A stretch of DNA of 64,000 bases from Streptomyces sp. NBC_00335 (lineage in GTDB: Bacteria > Actinomycetota > Actinomycetes > Streptomycetales > Streptomycetaceae): contig NZ_CP108006.1 of NCBI RefSeq assembly GCF_036127095.1, positions 4,889,501 to 4,953,500 of the forward strand, given 5' to 3'. Below the pieces are notes generated by a model, which was not told the origin of the DNA, did not search any database, and saw nothing but the letters and a program-made list of their open reading frames with translations. Made by a program: the position numbers and the translations under genes. Positions 45,056 to 51,636 of this stretch are shown one piece after another. The number at the start of each line of letters is the position of its first letter. Position 1 is the stretch's first letter.

Positions 45056-46570
45056 ATGAGTCTTGCCATGAAGTCGATCCGCCGCGGACGGCGCGCCGGT
45101 ATCTCGGCCGCCGTTGCGGCCGCGCTGCTGGGCACGGTCGCCATCACCGGCAGCGGTACCGCCTCCGCGGCGACCTCCGTGGATGCCACCGCGGCCGCCT
45201 CGGAGTCCTCCGAGGCCGCGCAGGGCGGGGACAACCTCGTCATCCAGTGGAACAAGATGGCGTACGACGCCTCGGTGAAGACGGCTGCGAAGACCAACGG
45301 CCTGAAGCGCCCGCCGCTCGGCAGCCGCGTGTACGCCACCGTCCACTCCTGCATATACGACGCCTGGGCCGCGTACGACTACAAGGCGGTCGGGACTCAG
45401 CTGGGCGACGACCTGCGTCAGCCCTTCTACAAGCGGACCCTGGCCAACCGAAAGGCTGCGATCAATTACGCGGCCTACGATGCGCTGAACTACCTCTTCC
45501 CCGACTTCAAGGCCGACTTCGACGCCAAGCTGACGGCCCTCGGCTACGACCCGGCCAACACGGTGCGGGACACCAAGACCCCGGCCGGCGTGGCGCACAC
45601 GGCCTGCGACGCCGTGATCGCGGTCCGGAAGGTGGACGGCTCCAACCAGGACAACAACTACGCCGACACCACCGGGTACACGCCGTTCAATCCGCCGCAG
45701 GACCTCGCCGCGTTCGACAAGTCGAAGATCGTGGACCCGAACCGCTGGACCCCGCTCACCAACAACGGTGTCACCCCCACGTTCGCCACCCCGCAGTGGG
45801 GCGGCATCACGCCGTTCGCCATCAACAACGCGGCCGACTTCCTGCCGCCCGCGCCGCCGACCTACGGCAGCGCCGCCTCCCAGGCGGACATCAAGAAGCT
45901 GATGGACGTCAACGCCAACCTGACGGACCGTGAGAAGGTCATCGCCGAGTACTGGCTGGAGCGCTCGGAGACCCCGACCGGTCACCAGAACCAGTGGGCC
46001 CAGTTCATCTCGAACCGTGACGACCACACCCTCAGCGATGACGTGAAGATGTTCTTCACGCTCAACCTGGCGATGGGTGACTCCGGCATCGTCGCCTGGA
46101 AGAGCAAGGAGCACTTCGACTACTCGCGGCCGATCACGATGATCCGCTACGACCAGTCGGGCAAGACGGTTCAGGGCTACGGTGGCCCGGGTAAGGGCAC
46201 CCAGACGATCGACGGCGCTGCCTGGAAGCCGTATGTCACGACCCCCGCCTTCGCCTCGTACGTCTCCGGACACGCGGTATGGGGTGCGGCGGCAGCCGAG
46301 TCCCTGAAGCTGTGGACCGGCAGCGACAAGTTCGGCGACTCCTTCACCTTCAAGGCCGGCGCGTCCACCTTCGAGCCCGGCCAGACGCCGGCCGCGGACG
46401 TGACGCTGAAGTGGGACACGCTGAGTGAGGCGGCGGCCGAAGACGGCATGTCCCGGATCTACGGCGGCGTGCACTGGACCTTCGACAACCTCGAGGGCCA
46501 GAACGTGGGACGGAACGTGGCCAAGGCCACTTACGACAAGGCGATGCAGTACATCAACGGCACTGCCTGA
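45056..46570 (+). CDS. Secreted vanadium-dependent haloperoxidase-like protein (distant paralogue)
   Basis: 504 residues, ATG behind GGGAG. An RRGRRAG...AAVAAALLGTVAITGSGTASA signal peptide of Tat character precedes the mature protein. Active-site motifs of the VHPO/PAP2 family: HFDYSRPITMIR (Arg), YVSGHAVWGAAAAE (Ser-Gly-His) and SRIYGGVHWTFDN (Arg/His). Clearly more divergent than the other two copies and longer in the N-terminal helical half. Its own terminators follow. Likely secreted oxidation or phosphatase enzyme. Confidence 0.9.
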   Translation: MSLAMKSIRRGRRAGISAAVAAALLGTVAITGSGTASAATSVDATAAASESSEAAQGGDNLVIQWNKMAYDASVKTAAKTNGLKRPPLGSRVYATVHSCIYDAWAAYDYKAVGTQLGDDLRQPFYKRTLANRKAAINYAAYDALNYLFPDFKADFDAKLTALGYDPANTVRDTKTPAGVAHTACDAVIAVRKVDGSNQDNNYADTTGYTPFNPPQDLAAFDKSKIVDPNRWTPLTNNGVTPTFATPQWGGITPFAINNAADFLPPAPPTYGSAASQADIKKLMDVNANLTDREKVIAEYWLERSETPTGHQNQWAQFISNRDDHTLSDDVKMFFTLNLAMGDSGIVAWKSKEHFDYSRPITMIRYDQSGKTVQGYGGPGKGTQTIDGAAWKPYVTTPAFASYVSGHAVWGAAAAESLKLWTGSDKFGDSFTFKAGASTFEPGQTPAADVTLKWDTLSEAAAEDGMSRIYGGVHWTFDNLEGQNVGRNVAKATYDKAMQYINGTA

Positions 46571-46578
46571 TCCGAACG

Positions 46579-46607
46579 TGAGCCCGCCCCCTTGTGGGGG
46601 CGGGCTC
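46579..46607 (+). terminator. Terminator after the haloperoxidase-like gene
   Basis: Hairpin of GAGCCCGCCCCC with its complement and a TTG-type loop, immediately after the stop codon. Confidence 0.88.
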
Positions 46608-46688
46608 GTGCCGTCCGGGCCGGCGCTCAGGCCAACGGGTATCCCCCGTACCTGCGGCCGGGAGCCTGCGGCCCGGATGTGAAAAGAG

Positions 46689-46724
46689 TGAAGACCTCGC
46701 CCTGAAGGGCGAGGTCTTCACTGC
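46689..46724. terminator. Second hairpin in front of the MarR gene end
   Basis: 16-bp perfect arms (AGTGAAGACCTCGCCC) with a TGAA loop, serving the leftward MarR transcript or as a bidirectional block. Confidence 0.85.
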
Positions 46725-46788
46725 GTTGTGAACCATCGACTAGCTGGCGGTCATGTCGGGACGGGCGATGCGGTGCCCTGCCCAACCG

Positions 46789-47253
46789 TCAACGGGTGGG
46801 CGTCTTGCGGGGGCCCTTGCCGCCGGCCTTCGCGAGGGCCGCGGAACATCGCTGGAGGCGGCCGATGAGCTCCTCTGCCTCCTCGGTGCTGAACTCTTCC
46901 GTCAGAAGGAGCTCAACCTCGACCACGGACTCATCGGCCTTGGACAGCAGGCTCTGGCCCGTCCGGGTCAGGCGAGCCTCCAGGATGTGGCTGTGCACAG
47001 GGTGAGGTTTGCGTTCGACCAGACTTCTGCCTTCCAGGGTCGCCAACACGGACGACATCGTCTGGGGCGTCACCATGCACCGCCGGGCCAGAACGGCGCC
47101 GGACAGGCCGGGTTCCTGGGAAAGGGCCAGTAGCACGCTGTATTGAGGGACATTGAGCTTGAACGGCCGCAAGCTTGTGTGCTTGGCGGCGATCAGTTCT
47201 TGCTCCACCCGCTTTAGGTGGTGTCCGAGTCGCTGGTCGATGGGGAGCCGCAT
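46789..47253 (-). CDS. MarR-family transcriptional regulator
   Basis: 154 residues, ATG at 47253 with AAGGTG upstream. Typical winged HTH: NVPQYSVLLALSQEPGLSGAVLARRCMVTPQTMSSVLATLEGRSLVER, then the wing with HPVHSHILEARLT and a C-terminal dimerisation helix. A palindrome overlaps its own ribosome binding site, so it most likely represses itself. It is the only regulator within the AfsA-to-aldo/keto-reductase region and the candidate controller of the shared TCTTAT-type operators. The ligand may be the cluster product. Confidence 0.92.
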   Translation of the reverse strand: MRLPIDQRLGHHLKRVEQELIAAKHTSLRPFKLNVPQYSVLLALSQEPGLSGAVLARRCMVTPQTMSSVLATLEGRSLVERKPHPVHSHILEARLTRTGQSLLSKADESVVEVELLLTEEFSTEEAEELIGRLQRCSAALAKAGGKGPRKTPTR

Positions 47254-47706
47254 GGATACACCTTAATGTCAGGTGTCTTATCTGTATACGAGGCCGAGCA
47301 TTTGTGGCTTGATCGGAATCTCTGATGCCGCATCACTCAGGGTTACCCTCAGTGAGTATGTTGAGACGATCGGTGCGATGCTGGCCAGCCTCTCAATCCC
47401 GTACCCGGTGATCGCCCCACCCCCCTTGCAGTGCCTTCCCGGGCGAAGCGCCCTCCAGGCCTGGGCGGGTACGGGCCTACGCGCGCCCGCGTGGCACAGG
47501 TAGCCCTGTGGGCCAGGCGTCGGCAGGCCCGAGGCGCCGGTGTCGCATCATCGAGCGAATCATTTCCGCACAGTGACGAGGGCTTTAAAGGATGGGGCCG
47601 CAGGCGGCGGAAATTCGCCTTTGACTTTGAGTCCACTTCATCAAGTCTCAAGCGAAAGGCGAGTGCTCTTCGAGCACCCGCCCTTCGTCACGTCATTCGC
47701 CAGCGG
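47254..47706. promoter_or_regulatory. MarR promoter/operator and gene-free DNA
   Basis: 453 bp. The inverted repeat ACACCT-7 bp-AGGTGT at 47258-47276 and the adjoining TCTTATCTGTAT lie directly before the MarR start codon. The rest, to the stop of the aldo/keto reductase gene, shows no supported gene. Confidence 0.65.
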
Positions 47707-48690
47707 TTATCCGTTGGACAGCTTGAGTGACGCTTCACCGTACCGAGGCCCAGCGGTCACGCCCAGGGAGAATATGTGCGACAGCTCATTTGTCACATCC
47801 TCGGTCAGCTCGATGGCGGCAGAGGCAGAATTCTCCTCCAAGTAGGAGATCCGCTTGGTCCCGGGGATCGGCACCACATCCCGGCCCTGATGCAGCAGCC
47901 AGGCCAGCGCGACCTGGACGGGTGAGTGACCGAGGCGCTCGGCGACGGAGTTGAGCCGACGCGCCAGCTCGAGATTCTTCTGGAGGTTCTCTCCCTGGTA
48001 CCGGGGGTCGTGGTGCCGGTAGTCGTCCGCGGGAAGTTCGTCCAGGGATGTGATCGAGCCCGAGAGGAAGCCCCGGCCGGCGGGGGACCACGGGATCAGG
48101 CCGATCCCGAGTTCCCGGGCGGCAGGCAGGACGTCCTCCTCGATCCCGCGCTCCCAGAGGGACCACTCACTCTGCAGCGCCGCCACGGGGTGCACAGCAT
48201 GGGCGCGGCGAAGAGTCTCCGCGCTGACCTCGGACAGTCCGATGTATCGCACCTTCCCGGCATGGACCAGCTCGGCCATGGCTCCTACGGTTTCCTCGAC
48301 GGGGACGTTCCGGTCGCGGCGGTGCAGGTAGTACAGATCGATGTAGTCGGTATTCAGGCGCCTGAGTGACGCTTCGCAGGCTTCGGCAACGTACTCGGGC
48401 GTGCCGTTCACGCCGCCCGGGATGCCGCTGTCTCGCATCGTGAAGCCGAACTTCGTGGCAAGCACCGCCTCGCCGCGCCGGCCGGCCAGGGCCCGCCCGA
48501 CGAGCTCTTCGTTGTGGCCTCCGCCGTAGATGTCCGCAGTGTCAAGAAATGTTGTACCGATGTCGAGCGCGCGTCGGATGGTTGCGATGGACGTCTCCTC
48601 CCCGGCGCTCCCGTACACATGGGACATCCCCATGCAGCCGAGGCCGACGGCGGACACCTCGAGGTCGCTTCCCAGGGTGCGGGTCTGCAT
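47707..48690 (-). CDS. Aldo/keto reductase
   Basis: 327 residues from the ATG at 48690 with GGAGG 5 bp upstream. (beta/alpha)8 oxidoreductase of the AKR family (YajO/PLR-like): Asp/Tyr of the tetrad in [16 protein letters not shown], Lys in VLATKFGF, His in [11 protein letters not shown], and NADPH-binding [13 protein letters not shown] near the C-terminus. A cluster palindrome lies 20 bp upstream of the start. It could reduce the keto group of the AfsA-derived product in place of an ScbB/MmfH-type reductase. Confidence 0.93.
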   Translation of the reverse strand: MQTRTLGSDLEVSAVGLGCMGMSHVYGSAGEETSIATIRRALDIGTTFLDTADIYGGGHNEELVGRALAGRRGEAVLATKFGFTMRDSGIPGGVNGTPEYVAEACEASLRRLNTDYIDLYYLHRRDRNVPVEETVGAMAELVHAGKVRYIGLSEVSAETLRRAHAVHPVAALQSEWSLWERGIEEDVLPAARELGIGLIPWSPAGRGFLSGSITSLDELPADDYRHHDPRYQGENLQKNLELARRLNSVAERLGHSPVQVALAWLLHQGRDVVPIPGTKRISYLEENSASAAIELTEDVTNELSHIFSLGVTAGPRYGEASLKLSNG

Positions 48691-48709
48691 GCATGCCTCC
48701 ATCATTCGT

Positions 48710-48729
48710 GATCGTATAGATGTACGATC
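48710..48729. promoter_or_regulatory. Operator upstream of the aldo/keto reductase
   Basis: Perfect 7-bp inverted repeat GATCGTA-TAGATG-TACGATC, running directly into CTCTTATC. The 10-mer GATCTCTTAT at 48726-48735 is identical to that in both sites of the AfsA promoter region. Confidence 0.75.
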
Positions 48730-49084
48730 TCTTATCCTATGCCTTCGGGTGGCGAAGGGGTAGGGTGCCGCGCCGTCAGGCATCTCAGGATTTGAGATAG
48801 GGGTGGATTCTTCGCTTTGAATTCACGGTCGGGGCAGGTCGTTCGGAATTAGTCTTTCCGCTTGGTGTGGCCGAAAACCCTATGCTCGCGACGGTCGGCA
48901 CTGTTCGGGGATGGTCCAGTTTCGCCTGATGGAGCCGAAATCGCCTGTCGGTGGTAAGTCATTGACATGGGCCTGGCTGCGGATTTAAATAGACTCGCGG
49001 CCGGGGGGCGGATGGGATGAATCCATCTGGTTTGGAGTGACCTCGGTCACATCCTGCTGGCTATACCCCGAGAGGTCCGCCGAT
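48730..49084. promoter_or_regulatory. 5' region of the PaaK-like gene with a GGATTTGAG palindrome
   Basis: About 350 bp without a gene. The inverted repeat ATCTCA-5 bp-TGAGAT at 48782-48798 contains GGATTTGAG, the same core as upstream of the 45056 gene. A TTTAAATAGACT stretch near 48985 may be part of the promoter. Confidence 0.5.
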
Positions 49085-50356
49085 ATGACAAAGACCGCGG
49101 GGCCAACCCCGTCGATCGGTCGAAGTCCTGCCCCGCGCGAGCTCGAGGACATGCTGCGCACGGCGGCGAACATTTCCTCGCTCCGCGGGAAGTACGCAGA
49201 CCTTCTCCAAGCCGCCCGCCCGCTGGACCTGTCAGAGGTGCCGGTCCTGACCCAGGCCGAGTACCACGAAACGGTCCGCCTGCTGCTCGAAGACCCGCGA
49301 CACCGACAGGGTGCCATCCTCTCGGCCGGTGGTGGCACGCTGGCTCACCCCGAGCTCAGCATGCTCCCCGACGACATGTTCGCACCGCAGCTGCTGGAGC
49401 AGTGGAGGCCGCTGGACGGCGGGGACGTCGTAGCGAACCTCTTCCCGGCTGGCCGACTGCAGTCGGCCTTCCATTTCTTCAACGTGTACGCGGCTCTCTG
49501 CGGTGCTACCACCGTGCCCATCGGCCACCTCAACGACGACGAACTCGGTCAGTGGCTCGACTTCCTCGAGAACCGGGGCGTCACCGCACTCGCGGCGCCG
49601 TCGGCCGTCATCGCCCGAGTGGTGCGGATGGCCATGGCTTCGGGGCGCTCACTGCCCTGGCTGCGCAAGCTGCTGCTGAGCAGCGTCGGAGATGTGACCG
49701 CTACGGCTGAGCTCGTCGCCCGGCACCTGCCGAACGCCGAGATCTGGGGTCTGTACTGCTCGCCTGCTTCTGGCCCGATCGGCCACAACACGCCCGCGTG
49801 CTCGCCGGACACCTTCCACGTCCTGCCGCACCAGTACGTGGAGCTGGACGAGGAGCGGTTCCTCGTCACCAATACTCACCGCGAGTCGACCTTCCCGCTC
49901 CTCCGGTTCCAGACGGGTGGGCTGGGCGAGATGGCAGCGTGTGCGTGCGGCATCGCCGAGCCGGCCATCCGGGTGCAGGGCCATTCCGGAGCGAGTTTGA
50001 CCTTCCGTGGCCGCACCCTCGCCGCCGAGGAACTGGTATCGCTGGCGTGCGCGGAAGAGGAAGTGGCGGAAGCTCAGGCGACCCTGGTCAACCAGGGCAC
50101 GGCCGACGAGCAGCTCTGCCTGTCCGTGCGGCTGCACCCTGACGTCCCAGCTGACCAGTACACCTGCGGCTGGATCCAGAGTCAGATCCTCGGTAACCAC
50201 ATGACCCTGCGGGGTGCCGTGGACGAGGCGCCGGGGTCCTTCGAGGTCGTCGCGGTGGAGCGCTTGTCCGGCGCCACGATGGTCGGCGGCGCTCCGCTCC
50301 TCGTTATTGCCGAGCAGGTTCCCGAGGCCTTGTTCGACTACGAAGAGGCCAGCTGA
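49085..50356 (+). CDS. PaaK-like adenylate-forming protein
   Basis: 423 residues, ATG at 49085. Shortened phenylacetate-CoA ligase/AMP-binding fold: the P-loop region is SAGGGTLAHPE instead of the usual SSGTTGxP, the middle has WGLYCSPASGPIGHNTPAC, and the C-terminal part keeps PLLRFQTGGLGEMAACACGIAEPAIRVQGHSGASLTFRGRT, where normal ligases have RYRTGD and a Zn-binding CxCG. The altered motifs suggest a specialised or non-CoA ligase that activates a carboxylic acid. Rightward, next to the degenerate region. Confidence 0.78.
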   Translation: MTKTAGPTPSIGRSPAPRELEDMLRTAANISSLRGKYADLLQAARPLDLSEVPVLTQAEYHETVRLLLEDPRHRQGAILSAGGGTLAHPELSMLPDDMFAPQLLEQWRPLDGGDVVANLFPAGRLQSAFHFFNVYAALCGATTVPIGHLNDDELGQWLDFLENRGVTALAAPSAVIARVVRMAMASGRSLPWLRKLLLSSVGDVTATAELVARHLPNAEIWGLYCSPASGPIGHNTPACSPDTFHVLPHQYVELDEERFLVTNTHRESTFPLLRFQTGGLGEMAACACGIAEPAIRVQGHSGASLTFRGRTLAAEELVSLACAEEEVAEAQATLVNQGTADEQLCLSVRLHPDVPADQYTCGWIQSQILGNHMTLRGAVDEAPGSFEVVAVERLSGATMVGGAPLLVIAEQVPEALFDYEEAS

Positions 50357-50653
50357 AAGGCTGTTGAATCCCACGGCTGGCCGGCGTCGGCGGGTCGGGC
50401 CGTGAGTTCTGAGGTGGCGGGCCCGGCCGGCTGCGCATGCTCCGGTATACCCGGGGCAGCCAGGTCCGGTTCGCGCTTCCGCCGGACGAGCGCAAAGATC
50501 GCCTCGTTCACCGCCATTGGATGAGGCGCCCCGACCTCGCGCACCGCTGCGACCGCCCACCTCATCCAGTCTCCGGCCCGGTACGAGGCGGCGTCCAACC
50601 CGAGCAGGGGTCAAGAACAGCCCCTCCTTCCCCGCCGCCCGCCGATGCCCCGT

Positions 50654-50681
50654 AGACGTCCTGCCTTCGAGCAGGACGTCT
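50654..50681. terminator. Terminator-like hairpin in the degenerate region
   Basis: 11-bp perfect arms (AGACGTCCTGC) with a 6-base loop. Confidence 0.6.
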
Positions 50682-50797
50682 CTCCCGGCCACCTTCGTGT
50701 CGCACTCGAGGCGTTCCGCGTCCGTGGTGGCCGCACGCCGTGCACATTCGGCTTGGCCCCGCACCCAATCCTCGACCTCAGGCCCGGCCGGGAGATC

Positions 50798-50947
50798 GGA
50801 GGCTGCGAGGGTCCGTGCCAGGTCGGTGACGCTGGGGGTGCCCTCGGCCATTCTGCTGGCAGTGCCGTACAGCCGGCAGGAGACGCTCGGCTCCTCGCCA
50901 GCAGTGGCGAACGGATCGACGCCGTCCATAAGGACAGTGGGTGAGCT
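50798..50947 (-). pseudogene. Thioredoxin-like (alkylmercury-lyase-annotated) fragment
   Basis: The minus frame reads SSPTVLMDGVDPFATAGEE, then SVSCRLYGTASRMAEGTPSVTDLARTL. This is the C-terminal half of a small thioredoxin-fold protein often annotated as alkylmercury lyase; the N-terminal CxxC half is missing. The frame then continues into unrelated sequence. Confidence 0.55.
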
Positions 50948-51067
50948 GGGCCATCCCCGACTCGGCGGCCCGGTTTCGTCGGACACCTCGACGGATCGCC
51001 ACCACCCTCGACACCCTCACCACCGCCCAGCCTTTATCGAGCCCGCTGTGGCCCCGGCGGCCAGCAC

Positions 51068-51190
51068 ATGCAGGTCGCCCTCATCCACGAGCAACTCGCC
51101 GTCCTCGCCGGAACCTCCCGGGAGACCTTGCTCCGCCATGCCCGCGGCCGCATCGCCGTCCTCGACGCCGAGCGGCTCAAGGGCGCGGCG
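51068..51190 (+). pseudogene. Crp/Fnr-type HTH fragment
   Basis: The plus frame shows IHEQLAVLAGTSRETLLR followed by GRIAVLDAERLKG, the recognition helix and wing of a Crp/Fnr regulator with a few residues deleted between helix and wing. No effector domain is attached. Confidence 0.4.
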
Positions 51191-51636
51191 GGCTGGCGTG
51201 GCTCCCGCGCGCCCGGTGCCCGGCATTATGAGCCCGAGCTGCTCGCCCGTGCGGTGTGATGGCGGCCATCCAGAACGGCGTCATGCCGACCCCGCACCGA
51301 TCAGGGGTGCTGTCGAGATTGCCATGCGGCACTTTGACGTCGGCTGGACGGTTTACCGATCCCGCTGACCGTCGGCATCGCCGGGGGAGAGCGGTCGCAG
51401 TCAGTGCATCCATGGCGCCCGGACTTTCGATGACGGTGTACCGCAAGAGCGCTGTTCGGTACCAACTAGCCACATAAGCATGCCTCTTAGGGCTTCCCGC
51501 ACACCGCTTCGGAGTTCCCTATTCCACCGTCGCCATGATCACTTCCATGCGGCGAGACCCTGCATGGACACGGTGATCTTCCACTGGAAGCATCCGCACG
51601 TCTGTTCCCCACTTCTGATGGCAAGGAGTCGACACC

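Larger units (their letters stand above)
50357..51636. other. Degenerate region with gene remnants
   Basis: 1.28 kb without an intact gene. It contains a thioredoxin/alkylmercury-lyase-like fragment, a Crp-type HTH fragment and a terminator-like hairpin. Remaining short frames on both strands are unsupported. It separates the PaaK-like gene from the fused haloperoxidase gene. Confidence 0.6.
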
